64,000 nucleotides of DNA, taken from assembly GCA_963995525.1 (NCBI GenBank), contig OZ023207.1:36315792-36379791 (forward strand), read 5' to 3'. Shown in pieces: positions 15,201-30,300 of the stretch (within the stretch, counting starts at the first letter, position 1; every line of letters starts with the position of its first letter). This stretch comes from Escarpia spicata (Eukaryota; Annelida; Polychaeta; Sabellida; Siboglinidae). The notes under the pieces are model-generated. The model was given only the letters and a program-made list of their open reading frames with translations, was not told the origin of the DNA and made no database searches. Made by a program: the position numbers and the translations under genes.

Positions 15201-18200
15201 TTAAAAACGTCGTTACAACCTAAATCTCAATAATTTCAAAAAGTTCACATAATATTGCGCGTGTGTGAGTGTACAGCTTACAATACAGTACATTTAGACG
15301 TTTTCTGACGGTTAGTTTACGTTTATAGGGGATAATCAACAGTTAAAAACATCGTTACAAGCTAAATTTAGATAATTTGAAAGTGGTAACATAATCTAGC
15401 ACATGTATAAGTGTACAGCTTACAATACAGTACATTTAGACGTTTTCTGACGGTTAGTTTTCGTTTATAGGGGATAATCAACAGTTAAAAACATCGCTAA
15501 ATGTTAAATTTCGATAATTTGAAAGTGATATCATATAATTTAGCATCTACAAGTTTACAGCTTGAAATAACAGCAATATGGATCCTTTCTGACGGTTAGT
15601 TTTAATTGATTGGGGGTAAACAACAATTAAAAACGTTGCGAAATCCTGAATATTGATCAATTGAAAGTGATCACATAATATTTCGTGTGTACAACTGTAT
15701 ATCTTACGAATACAGTAATATAGATGTTTTCCGACGGTTAGTTTTCTTTTATAGTGGGAAATCAACAGTTAAAAACGTCGTTACAGGCTAAATTTCGATA
15801 ATTTGATAATGGTAACATAATATTGCGCGTGTTTGAATGTACAGCTTACAATAGCGTATATTTACACGTTTTCTGACGGTTTGTTTTCGTTTATAGGGGG
15901 TAATCAACAATTAAAAACGTCGTTACAAGCTAAATTTATATAATTTGTAAGTGGTAACATAATCTAGCACATGTATAAGTGTACTGCTTACAATATCGTA
16001 CATTGATACGTTTTCTGACGGTTAGTTTTCGTTTATAGGGGGTAATCAACAATTAAAAACGTCGTTACAACCTAAATTTCAATAATTTGAAAATGGTAAC
16101 ATAATATTGCGCGTGTGTGAGTGTACAGCTTACAATACAGTACATTTAGACGTTTTCTGACGGTTTGTTTTCGTTTATAGGGGTTATTCAACAATTAAAA
16201 ACGTCGTTACAACGTAAATTTCAATAATTTGAAAAAGGTAACATAATATTGCGCGTGTGTGAGTGTACAGCCTACAATACAGTACATTTAGACGTTTTCT
16301 GACGGTTAGTTTTCGTTTATAGGGGATAATCAACAGTTAAAAACATCGCTAAATGTTAAATTTCGATAATTTGAAAGTGATATATAATTTAGCATCTACA
16401 AGTTTACAGCTTGCAATAACAGCAATATGGATCCTTTCTGACGGTTAGTTTTCATTGATTGGGGGTAAACAACAATTAAAAACGTTGCGAAATCCTGAAT
16501 ATTGATCAATTGAAAGTGATCACATAATATTTCGTGTGTACAACTGTATATCTTACGAATACAGTAATATAGATGTTTTCCGACGGTTAGTTTTCTTTTA
16601 TAGTGGGAAATCAACAGTTAAAAACGTCGTTACAGGCTAAATTTCGATAATTTGATAATGGTAACATAATATTGCGCGTGTTTGAATGTACAGCTTACAA
16701 TAGCGTATATTTACACGTTTTCTGACGGTTTGTTTTCGTTTATAGGGGGTAATCAACAATTAAAAACGTCGTTACAAGCTAAATTTATATAATTTGTAAG
16801 TGGTAACATAATCTAGCACATGTATAAGTGTACTGCTTACAATATCGTACATTGATACGTTTTCTGACGGTTAGTTTTCTTTTATAGGGGGTATTCAACA
16901 ATTAAAAACGTCGTTACAACCTAAATCTGAATAATTTCAAAAAGTTAACATAATATTGCGCGTGTGTGAGTGTACAGCTTACAATACAGTACATTTATAC
17001 GTTTTCTGACGGTTAGTTTACGTTTATAGGGGATAATCAACAGTTAAAAACATCGTTACAAGCTAAATTTAGATAATTTGAAAGTGGTAACATAATCTAG
17101 CACATGTATAAGTGTACAGCTTACAATACAGTACATTTATACGTTTTCTGAACGTTAGTTTTCGTTTATAGGGGATAATCAACAGTTAAAAACATCGCTA
17201 AATGTTAAATTTCGATAATTTGAAAGGGATATCATATAATTTAGCATCTACAAGTTTACAGCTTGCAATAACAGCAATATGGATCCTTTCTGACGGTTAG
17301 TTTTCATTGATTGGGGGTAAACAACAATTAAAAACGTTGCGAAATCCTGAATATTGATCAATTGAAAGTGATCACATAATATTTCGTGTGTACAACTGTA
17401 TATCTTACGAATACAGTAATATAGATGTTTTTCGACGGTTAGTTTTCTTTTATAGTGGGAAATCAACAGTTAAAAACATCGTTACAGGATAAATTTCGAT
17501 AATTTGATAATGGTAACATAATATTGCGCGTGTGTGAATGTACAGCTTACAATAGCGTATATTTACACGTTTTCTGACGGTTAGTTTTCTTTTATAGGGG
17601 ATATTCAACAATTAAAAACGTCGTTACAACCTAAATTTCAATAATTTCAAAAAGTTAACATAATACTGCGCGTGTGTGAGTGTACAGCTTACAATACAGT
17701 ACATTTAGACGTTTTCTGACGGTTAGTTTTCGTTTATAGGGGGTAATCAACAATTAAAAACGTCGTTACAACCTAAATTTCAATAATTTGAAAATGGTAA
17801 CATAATATTGCGCGTGTGTGAGTGTACAGCTTACAATACAGTACATTTATACGTTTTCTGACGGTTAGTTTTCGTTTATAGGGGATAATCAACAGTTAAA
17901 AACGTCGTTACAAGCTAAATTTAGATAATTTGAAAGTGGTAACATAATCTAGCACATGTATAAGTGTATAGCTTACAATATCGTACGTTTATACGTTTTC
18001 TGACGGTTTGTTTTCGTTTATAGGGGGTAATCAACAATTAAAAACGTCGTTACAAGCTAAATTTAGATAATTTGTAAGTGGTAACATAATCTAGCACATG
18101 TATAAGTGTACTGCTTACAATATCGTAAATTGATACGTTTTCTGACGGTTAGTTTTCTTTTATAGGGGGTATTCAACAATTAAAAACGTCGTTACAACCT

Positions 18201-18470
18201 AAATCTCAATAATTTCAAAAAGTTCACATAATATTGCGCGTGTGTGAGTGTACAGCTTACAATACAGTACATTTAGACGTTTTCTGACGGTTAGTTTACG
18301 TTTATAGGGGATAATCAACAGTTAAAAACATCGTTACAAGCTAAATTTAGATAATTTGAAAGTGGTAACATAATCTAGCACATGTATAAGTGTACAGCTT
18401 ACAATACAGTACATTTAGACTTTTTCTGACGGTTAGTTTTCGTTTATAGGGGATAATCAACAGTTAAAAA
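9100..18470. repeat. 4684-bp tandem duplication in satellite
   Basis: Four successive B-C dimers at 9443, 10863, 11712 and 12564 recur in the same order and variant type at 14127, 15547, 16396 and 17248, each exactly 4684 bp later (33 monomers minus 2). Rare variants such as GTAAATTGATACG (about 13442 and 18126) and the 3-bp shortening GATATATAATTT of the third B monomer are shared. Similarity breaks near 13790/18470. Block edges are approximate. Confidence 0.9.
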
Positions 18471-21400
18471 CATCGCTAAATGTAAAATTTCGATAATTTG
18501 AAAGTGATATCATATAATTTAGCATCTACAAGTATACAGCTTGCAATAACAGCAATATGGATCCTTTCTGACGGTTAGTTTTAATTGATTGGGGGTAAAC
18601 AACAATTAAAAACGTTGCGAAATCCTGAATATTGATCAATTGAAAGTGATCACATAATATTTCGTGTGTACAACTGTATATCTTACGAATACAGTAATAT
18701 AGATGTTTTCCGACGGTTAGTTTTCTTTTATAGTGGGAAATCAACAGTTAAAAACGTCGTTACAGGCTAAATTTCTATAATTTGATAATGGTAACATAAT
18801 ATTGCGCGTGTGTTAATGTACAGCTTACAATAGCGTATATTTACACGTTTTCTGACGGTTAGTTTTCTTTTATAGGGGATATTCAACAATTAAAAACGTC
18901 GTTACAACCTAAATTTCAATAATTTGAAAAAGGTAACATAATATTGCGCGTGTGTGAGTGTACAGCTTACAATACAGTACATTTAGACGTTTTCTGACGG
19001 TTAGTTTTCGTTTATAGAGGGTAATCAACAATTAAAAACGTCTTTACAAGCTAAATTTAGATAATTTGTAAGTGGTAACATAATCTAGCACATGTATAAG
19101 TGTACTGCTTACAATATCGTACATTGATACGTTTTCTGACGGTTAGTTTACTTTTATAGTGGGTATTCAACAATTAAAAACGTAGTTACAACCTAAATTT
19201 CAATAATTTCAAAATGGTAACATAATGTTGCGCGTGTGTGAGTGTACAGCTTACAATACAGTACATTTAGACGTTTTCTGACGGTTAGTTTTCGTTTATA
19301 GGGGGTAATCAACAATTAAAAACGTCGTTACAACCTAAATTTCAATAATTTGAAAATGGTAACATAATATTGCGGGTGTGTGAGTGTACAGCTTACAATA
19401 CAGTACATTTATACGTTTTCTGACGGTTAGTTTTCGTTTATAGGGGATAATCAACAGTTGAAAACATCGCTAAATGTAAAATTTCGATAATTTGAAAGTG
19501 ATATCATATAATTTAGCATCTACAAGTTTACAGCTTGCAATAACAGCAATATGGATCCTTTCTGACGGTTAGTTTTCATTGATTGGGGGTAAACAACAAT
19601 TAAAAACGTTGCGAAATCCTGAATATTGATCAGTTGAAAGTGATGACATAATATTTCTTGTGTACAACTGTATATCTTGCAAATACAGTAATATAGATGT
19701 TTTTCGACGGTTAGTTTTCTTTTATAGTGGGAAATCAACAGTTAAAAACATCGTTACAGGATAAATTTCGATAATTTGATAATGGTAACATAATATTGCG
19801 CGTGTGTGAATGTACAGCTTACAATAGCGTATATTTACACGTTTTCTGACGGTTAGTTTTCTTTTATAGGGGATATTCAACAATTAAAAACGTCGTTACA
19901 ACCTAAATTTCAATAATTTCAAAAAGTTAACATAATACTGCGCGTGTGTGAGTGTACAGTTTACAATACAGTACATTTAGACGTTTTCTGACGGTTAGTT
20001 TTCGTTTATAGGGGGTAATCAACAATTAAAAACGTCGTTACAACCTAAATTTCAATAATTTGAAAATGGTAACATAATATTGCGCGTGTGTGAGTGTACA
20101 GCTTACAATACAGTACATTTATACGTTTTCTGACGGTTAGTTTTCGTTTATAGGGGATAATCAACAGTTAAAAACGTCGTTACAAGCTAAATTTAGATAA
20201 TTTGAAAGTGGTAACATAATCTAGCACATGTATAAGTGTACAGCTTACAATATCGTACGTTTATACGTTTTCTGACGGTTTGTTTTCGTTTATAGGGGGT
20301 AATCAACAATTAAAAACGTCGTTACAAGCTAAATTTAGATAATTTGTAAGTGGTAACATAATCTAGCACATGTATAAGTGTACTGCTTACAATATCGTAC
20401 ATTGATACGTTTTCTGACGGTTAGTTTTCTTTTATAGGGGGTATTCAACAATTAAAAACGTCGTTACAACCTAAATCTCAATAATTTCAAAAAGTTCACA
20501 TAATATTGCGCGTGTGTGAGTGTACAGCTTACAATACCGTACATTTAGACGTTTTCTGACGGTTAGTTTACGTTTATAGGGGATAATCAACAGTTAAAAA
20601 CATCGTTACAAGCTAAATTTAGATAATTTGAAAGTGGTAACATAATCTAGCACATGTATAAGTGTACAGCTTACAATACAGTACATTTAGACGTTTTCTG
20701 ACGGTTAGTTTTCGTTTATAGGGGATAATCAACAGTTAAAAACATCGCTAAATGTTAAATTTCGATAATTTGAAAGTGATATCATATAATTTAGCATCTA
20801 CAAGTTTACAGCTTGCAATAACAGCAATATGGATCCTTTCTGACGGTTAGTTTTAATTAATTGGGGGTAAACAACAATTAAAAACGTTGCGAAATCCTGA
20901 ATATTGATCAATTGAAAGTGATCACATAATATTTCGTGTGTACAACTGTATATCTTACGAATACAGTAATATAGATGTTTTCCGACGGTTAGTTTTCTTT
21001 TATAGTGGGAAATCAACAGTTAAAAACGTCGTTACAGGCTAAATTTCGATAATTTGATAATGGTAACATAATATTGCGCGTGTTTGAATGTACAGCTTAC
21101 AATAGCGTATATTTACACGTTTTCTGACGGTTTGTTTTCGTTTATAGGGGGTAATCAACAATTAAAAACGTCGTTACAAGCTAAATTTATATAATTTGTA
21201 AGTGGTAACATAATCTAGCACATGTATAAGTGTACTGCTTACAATATCGTACATTGATACGTTTTCTGACGGTTAGTTTTCTTTTATAGGGGGTATTCAA
21301 CAATTAAAAACGTCGTTACAACCTAAATCTGAATAATTTCAAAAAGTTAACATAATATTGCGCGTGTGTGAGTGTACAGCTTACAATACAGTACATTTAG

Positions 21401-24400
21401 ACGTTTTCTGACGGTTAGTTTACGTTTATAGGGGATAATCAACAGTTAAAAACATCGTTACAAGCTAAATTTAGATAATTTGAAAGTGGTAACATAATCT
21501 AGCACATGTATAAGTGTACAGCTTACAATACAGTACATTTATACGTTTTCTGAACGTTAGTTTTCGTTTATAGGGGATAATCAACAGTTAAAAACATCGC
21601 TAAATGTTAAATTTCGATAATTTGAAAGGGATATCATATAATTTAGCATCTACAAGTTTACAGCTTGCAATAACAGCAATATGGATCCTTTCTGACGGTT
21701 AGTTTTCATTGATTGGGGGTAAACAACAATTAAAAACGTTGCGAAATCCTGAATATTGATCAGTTGAAAGTGATGACATAATATTTCTTGTGTACAACTG
21801 TATATCTTGCAAATACAGTAATATAGATGTTTTTCGACGGTTAGTTTTCTTTTATAGTGGGAAATCAACAGTTAAAAACATCGTTACAGGATAAATTTCG
21901 ATAATTTGATAATGGTAACATAATATTGCGCGTGTGTGAATGTACAGCTTACAATAGCGTATATTTACACGTTTTCTGACGGTTAGTTTTCTTTTATAGG
22001 GGATATTCAACAATTAAAAACGTCGTTACAACCTAAATTTCAATAATTTCAAAAAGTTAACATAATACTGCGCGTGTGTGAGTGTACAGCTTACAATACA
22101 GTACATTTAGACGTTTTCTGACGGTTAGTTTTCGTTTATAGGGGGTAATCAACAATTAAAAACGTCGTTACAACCTAAATTTCAATAATTTGAAAATGGT
22201 AACATAATATTGCGCGTGTGTGAGTGTACAGCTTACAATACAGTACATTTATACGTTTTCTGACGGTTAGTTTTCGTTTATAGGGGATAATCAACAGTTA
22301 AAAACGTCGTTACAAGCTAAATTTAGATAATTTGAAAGTGGTAACATAATCTAGCACATGTATAAGTGTACAGCTTACAATATCGTACGTTTATACGTTT
22401 TCTGACGGTTTGTTTTCGTTTATAGGGGGTAATCAACAATTAAAAACGTCGTTACAAGCTAAATTTAGATAATTTGTAAGTGGTAACATAATCTAGCACA
22501 TGTATAAGTGTACTGCTTACAATATCGTACATTGATACGTTTTCTGACGGTTAGTTTTCTTTTATAGGGGGTATTCAACAATTAAAAACGTCGTTACAAC
22601 CTAAATCTGAATAATTTCAAAAAGTTAACATAATATTGCGCGTGTGTGAGTGTACAGCTTACAATACAGTACATTTAGACGTTTTCTGACGGTTAGTTTA
22701 CGTTTATAGGGGATAATCAACAGTTAAAAACATCGTTACAAGCTAAATTTAGATAATTTGAAAGTGGTAACATAATCTAGCACATGTATAAGTGTACAGC
22801 TTACAATACAATACATTTATACGTTTTCTGAACGTTAGTTTTCGTTTATAGGGGATAATCAACAGTTAAAAACATCGCTAAATGTTAAATTTCGATAATT
22901 TGAAAGGGATATCATATAATTTAGCATCTACAAGTTTACAGCTTGCAATAACAGCAATATGGATCCTTTCTGACGGTTAGTTTTCATTGATTGGGGGTAA
23001 ACAACAATTAAAAACGTTGCGAAATCCTGAATATTGATCAATTGAAAGTGATCACATAATATTTCGTGTGTACAACTGTATATCTTACGAATACAGTAAT
23101 ATAGATGTTTTCCGACGGTTAGTTTTCTTTTATAGTGGGAAATCAACAGTTAAAAACGTCGTTACAGGCTAAATTTCTATAATTTGATAATGGTAACATA
23201 ATATTGCGCGTGTGTTAATGTACAGCTTACAATAGCGTATTTTTACACGTTTTCTGACGGTTTGTTTTCGTTTATAGGGGGTAATCAACAATTAAAAACG
23301 TCGTTACAACCTAAATTTCAATAATTTGAAAATGGTAACATAATATTGCGCGTGTGTGAGTGTACAGCTTACAATACAGTACATTTAGACGTTTTCTGAC
23401 GGTTTGTTTTCGTTTATAGGGGTTATTCAACAATTAAAAACGTCGTTACAACGTAAATTTCAATAATTTGAAAAAGGTAACATAATATTGCGCGTGTGTG
23501 AGTGTACAGCCTACAATACAGTACATTTAGACGTTTTCTGACGGTTAGTTTTCGTTTATAGGGGATAATCAACAGTTAAAAACATCGCTAAATGTTAAAT
23601 TTCGATAATTTGAAAGTGATATCATATAATTTAGCATCTACAAGTTTACAGCTTGCAATAACAGCAATATGGATCCTTTCTGACGGTTAGTTTTCATTGA
23701 TTGGGGGTAAACAACAATTAAAAACGTTGCGAAATCCTGAATATTGATCAATTGAAAGTGATCACATAATATTTCGTGTGTACAACTGTATATCTTACGA
23801 ATACAGTAATATAGATGTTTTCCGACGGTTAGTTTTCTTTTATAGTGGGAAATCAACAGTTAAAAACGTCGTTACAGGCTAAATTTCGATAATTTGATAA
23901 TGGTAACATAATATTGCGCGTGTTTGAATGTACAGCTTACAATAGCGTATATTTACACGTTTTCTGACGGTTTGTTTTCGTTTATAGGGGGTAATCAACA
24001 ATTAAAAACGTCGTTACAAGCTAAATTTATATAATTTGTAAGTGGTAACATAATCTAGCACATGTATAAGTGTACTGCTTACAATATCGTACATTGATAC
24101 GTTTTCTGACGGTTAGTTTTCTTTTATAGGGGGTATTCAACAATTAAAAACGTCGTTACAACCTAAATCTGAATAATTTCAAAAAGTTAACATAATATTG
24201 CGCGTGTGTGAGTGTACAGCTTACAATACAGTACATTTAGACGTTTTCTGACGGTTAGTTTACGTTTATAGGGGATAATCAACAGTTAAAAACATCGTTA
24301 CAAGCTAAATTTAGATAATTTGAAAGTGGTAACATAATCTAGCACATGTATAAGTGTACAGCTTACAATACAGTACATTTATACGTTTTCTGAACGTTAG

Positions 24401-26399
24401 TTTTCGTTTATAGGGGATAATCAACAGTTAAAAACATCGCTAAATGTTAAATTTCGATAATTTGAAAGGGATATCATATAATTTAGCATCTACAAGTTTA
24501 CAGCTTGCAATAACAGCAATATGGATCCTTTCTGACGGTTAGTTTTCATTGATTGGGGGTAAACAACAATTAAAAACGTTGCGAAATCCTGAATATTGAT
24601 CAATTGAAAGTGATCACATAATATTTCGTGTGTACAACTGTATATCTTACGAATACAGTAATATAGATGTTTTCCGACGGTTATTTTTCTTTTATAGTGG
24701 GAAATCAACAGTTAAAAACGTCGTTACAGGCTAAATTTCTATAATTTGATAATGGTAACATAATATTGCGCGTGTGTTAATGTACAGCTTACAATAGCGT
24801 ATTTTTACACGTTTTCTGACGGTTTGTTTTCGTTTATAGGGGGTAATCAACAATTAAAAACGTTGTTACAAGCTAAATTTAGATAATGTGTAAGTGGTAA
24901 CATAATCTAGCACATGTATAAGTGTACTGCTTACAATATCGTACATTGATACGTTTTCTGACGGTTAGTTTTCGTTTATAGGGGGTAATCAACAATTAAA
25001 AACGTCGTTACAACCTAAATTTCAATAATTTGAAAATGGTAACATAATATTGCGCGTGTGTGAGTGTACAGCTTACAATACAGTACATTTAGACGTTTTC
25101 TGACGGTTTGTTTTCGTTTATAGGGGTTATTCAACAATTAAAAACGTCGTTACAACCTAAATTTCAATAATTTGAAAAAGGTAACATAATATTGCGCGTG
25201 TGTGAGTGTACAGCCTACAATACAGTACATTTAGACGTTTTCTGACGGTTAGTTTTCGTTTATAGGGGATAATCAACAGTTGAAAACATCGCTAAATGTA
25301 AAATTTCGATAATTTGAAAGTGATATCATATAATTTAGCATCTACAAGTTTACAGCTTGCAATAACAGCAATATGGATCCTTTCTGACGGTTAGTTTTCA
25401 TTGATTGGGGGTAAACAACAATTAAAAACGTTGCGAAATCCTGAATATTGATCAGTTGAAAGTGATGACATAATATTTCTTGTGTACAACTGTATATCTT
25501 GCAAATACAGTAATATAGATGTTTTTCGACGGTTAGTTTTCTTTTATAGTGGGAAATCAACAGTTAAAAACATCGTTACAGGATAAATTTCGATAATTTG
25601 ATAATGGTAACATAATATTGCGCGTGTGTGAATGTACAGCTTACAATAGCGTATATTTACACGTTTTCTGACGGTTAGTTTTCTTTTATAGGGGATATTC
25701 AACAATTAAAAACGTCGTTACAACCTAAATTTCAATAATTTGAAAAAGGTAACATAATATTGCGCGTGTGTGAGTGTACAGCTTACAATACAGTACATTT
25801 AGACGTTTTCTGACGGTTAGTTTTCGTTTATAGAGGGTAATCAACAATTAAAAACGTCGTTACAAGCTAAATTTAGATAATTTGTAAGTGGTAACATAAT
25901 CTAGCACATGTATAAGTGTACTGCTTACAATATCGTACATTGATACGTTTTCTGACGGTTAGTTTACTTTTATAGTGGGTATTCAACAATTAAAAACGTA
26001 GTTACAACCTAAATTTCAATAATTTCAAAAAGTTAACATAATGTTGCGCGTGTGTGAGTGTACAGCTTACAATACAGTACATTTAGACGTTTTCTGACGG
26101 TTAGTTTTCGTTTATAGGGGGTAATCAACAGTTAAAAACGTCGTTACAGGCTAAATTTCGATAATTTGATAATGGTAACATAATATTGCGCTTGTGTGAA
26201 TGTACAGCTTACAATATCGTATATTTACACGTTTTCTGACGGTTTGTTTTCGTTTATAGGGGGTAATCAACAATTAAAAACGTCGTTACAAGCTAAATTT
26301 AGATAATTTGTAAGTGGTAACATAATCTAGCACATGTATAAGTGTACTGCTTACAATATCGTACATTGATACGTTTTCTGACGGTTAGTTTACTTTTAT

Positions 26400-26680
26400 A
26401 GGGGGTATTCAACAATTAAAAACGTCGTGTGTACAGCTTACAATACAGTACAATTATACGTTTTCTGACGGTTAGTTTTCGTTTATAGGGGATAATCAAC
26501 AGTTTAAAACGTCGTTACAAGCTAAATTTAGATAATTTGAAAGTGGTAACATAATCTAGCACATGTATAAGTGTACTGCTTACAATATCGTACATTGATA
26601 CGTTTTCTGACGGTTAGTTTACTTTTATAGGGGGTATTCAACAATTAAAAACGTCGTGTGTACAGCTTACAATACAGTAC
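26400..26680. repeat. pair of 87-bp deleted satellite monomers
   Basis: At about 26428 and 26657 the core AAAAACGTCGT is joined directly to GTGTACAGCTTAC. The intervening 55 bp of a normal monomer are missing. The two junctions are 229 bp apart (142 + 87). The same junction is seen at about 34838, 35067, 37710, 37939, 39588, 39817, 41040, 42689, 42918, 61300 and 61530, usually as a pair with identical spacing. Confidence 0.92.
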
Positions 26681-27359
26681 AATTATACGTTTTCTGACGG
26701 TTAGTTTTCGTTTATAGGGGATAATCAACAGTTTAAAACGTCGTTACAAGCTAAATTTAGATAATTTGAAAGTGGTAACATAATCTAGCACATGTATAAG
26801 TGTACAGCTTACAATATGGTACGTTTATACGTTTTCTGACGGTTAGTTTTCTTTTATAGGGGGTATTCAACAATTAAAAACGTCGTTACAACCTAAATTT
26901 CAATAATTTCAAAAAGTTAACATAATATTGCGCGTGTGTGAGTGTACAGCTTACAATACAGTACATTTAGACGTTTTCTGACGGTTAGTTTTCGTTTATA
27001 GGGGGTAATCAACAATTAAAAACGTCGTTACAACCTAAATTTCAATAATTTGAAAATGGTAACATAATATTGCGCGTGTGTGAGTGTACAGCTTACAATA
27101 CAGTACATTTAGACGTTTTCTGACGGTTAGTTTACGTTTATAGGGGATAATCAACAGTTAAAAACATCGTTACAAGCTAAATTTAGATAATTTGAAAGTG
27201 GTAACATAATCTAGCACATGTATAAGTGTACAGCTTACAATACAGTACATTTATACGTTTTCTCAACGTTAGTTTTCGTTTATAGGGGATAATCAACAGT
27301 TAAAAACATCGCTAAATGTTAAATTTCGATAATTTGAAAGGGATATCATATAATTTAGC

Positions 27360-30300
27360 ATCTACAAGTTTACAGCTTGCAATAACAGCAATATGGATCC
27401 TTTCTGACGGTTAGTTTTCATTGATTGGGGGTAAACAACAATTAAAAACGTTGCGAAATCCTGAATATTGATCAATTGAAAGTGATCACATAATATTTCG
27501 TGTGTACAACTGTATATCTTACGAATACAGTAATATAGATGTTTTCCGACGGTTAGTTTTCTTTTATAGTGGGAAATCAACAGTTAAAAACGTCGTTACA
27601 GGCTAAATTTCTATAATTTGATAATGGTAACATAATATTGCGCGTGTGTTAATGTACAGCTTACAATAGCGTATTTTTACACGTTTTCTGACGGTTTGTT
27701 TTCGTTTATAGGGGGTAATCAACAATTAAAAACGTCGTTACAAGCTAAATTTAGATAATGTGTAAGTGGTAACATAATCTAGCACATGTATAAGTGTACT
27801 GCTTACAATATCGTACATTGATACGTTTTCTGACGGTTAGTTTTCGTTTATAGGGGGTAATCAACAATTAAAAACGTCGTTACAACCTAAATTTCAATAA
27901 TTTGAAAATGGTAACATAATATTGCGCGTGTGTGAGTGTACAGCTTACAATACAGTACATTTAGACGTTTTCTGACGGTTTGTTTTCGTTTATAGGGGTT
28001 ATTCAACAATTAAAAACGTCGTTACAACGTAAATTTCAATAATTTGAAAAAGGTAACATAATATTGCGCGTGTGTGAGTGTACAGCCTACAATACAGTAC
28101 ATTTAGACGTTTTCTGACGGTTAGTTTTCGTTTATAGGGGATAATCAACAGTTAAAAACATCGCTAAATGTTAAATTTCGATAATTTGAAAGTGATATCA
28201 TATAATTTAGCATCTACAAGTTTACAGCTTGCAATAACAGCAATATGGATCCTTTCTGACGGTTAGTTTTCATTGATTGGGGGTAAACAACAATTAAAAA
28301 CGTTGCGAAATCCTGAATATTGATCAATTGAAAGTGATCACATAATATTTCGTGTGTACAACTGTATATCTTACGAATACAGTAATATAGATGTTTTCCG
28401 ACGGTTAGTTTTCTTTTATAGTGGGAAATCAACAGTTAAAAACGTCGTTACAGGCTAAATTTCTATAATTTGATAATGGTAACATAATATTGCGCGTGTG
28501 TTAATGTACAGCTTACAATAGCGTATTTTTACACGTTTTCTGACGGTTTGTTTTCGTTTATAGGGGGTAATCAACAATTAAAAACGTCGTTACAAGCTAA
28601 ATTTAGATAATGTGTAAGTGGTAACATAATCTAGCACATGTATAAGTGTACTGCTTACAATATCGTACATTGATACGTTTTCTGACGGTTAGTTTTCGTT
28701 TATAGGGGGTAATCAACAATTAAAAACGTCGTTACAACCTAAATTTCAATAATTTGAAAATGGTAACATAATATTGCGCGTGTGTGAGTGTACAGCTTAC
28801 AATACAGTACATTTAGACGTTTTCTGACGGTTTGTTTTCGTTTATAGGGGTTATTCAACAATTAAAAACGTCGTTACAACGTAAATTTCAATAATTTGAA
28901 AAAGGTAACATAATATTGCGCGTGTGTGAGTGTACAGCCTACAATACAGTACATTTAGACGTTTTCTGACGGTTAGTTTTCGTTTATAGGGGATAATCAA
29001 CAGTTAAAAACATCGCTAAATGTTAAATTTCGATAATTTGAAAGTGATATCATATAATTTAGCATCTACAAGTTTACAGCTTGCAATAACAGCAATATGG
29101 ATCCTTTCTGACGGTTAGTTTTCATTGATTGGGGGTAAACAACAATTAAAAACGTTGCGAAATCCTGAATATTGATCAATTGAAAGTGATCACATAATAT
29201 TTCGTGTGTACAACTGTATATCTTACGAATACAGTAATATAGATGTTTTCCGACGGTTAGTTTTCTTTTATAGTGGGAAATCAACAGTTAAAAACGTCGT
29301 TACAGGCTAAATTTCGATAATTTGATAATGGTAACATAATATTGCGCGTGTTTGAATGTACAGCTTACAATAGCGTATATTTACACGTTTTCTGACGGTT
29401 TGTTTTCGTTTATAGGGGGTAATCAACAATTAAAAACGTCGTTACAAGCTAAATTTATATAATTTGTAAGTGGTAACATAATCTAGCACATGTATAAGTG
29501 TACTGCTTACAATATCGTACATTGATACGTTTTCTGACGGTTAGTTTTCTTTTATAGGGGGTATTCAACAATTAAAAACGTCGTTACAACCTAAATCTGA
29601 ATAATTTCAAAAAGTTAACATAATATTGCGCGTGTGTGAGTGTACAGCTTACAATACAGTACATTTAGACGTTTTCTGACGGTTAGTTTACGTTTATAGG
29701 GGATAATCAACAGTTAAAAACATCGTTACAAGCTAAATTTAGATAATTTGAAAGTGGTAACATAATCTAGCACATGTATAAGTGTACAGCTTACAATACA
29801 GTACATTTATACGTTTTCTGAACGTTAGTTTTCGTTTATAGGGGATAATCAACAGTTAAAAACATCGCTAAATGTTAAATTTCGATAATTTGAAAGGGAT
29901 ATCATATAATTTAGCATCTACAAGTTTACAGCTTGCAATAACAGCAATATGGATCCTTTCTGACGGTTAGTTTTCATTGATTGGGGGTAAACAACAATTA
30001 AAAACGTTGCGAAATCCTGAATATTGATCAATTGAAAGTGATCACATAATATTTCGTGTGTACAACTGTATATCTTACGAATACAGTAATATAGATGTTT
30101 TCCGACGGTTAGTTTTCTTTTATAGTGGGAAATCAACAGTTAAAAACGTCGTTACAGGCTAAATTTCTATAATTTGATAATGGTAACATAATATTGCGCG
30201 TGTGTTAATGTACAGCTTACAATAGCGTATTTTTACACGTTTTCTGACGGTTTGTTTTCGTTTATAGGGGGTAATCAACAATTAAAAACGTCGTTACAAG

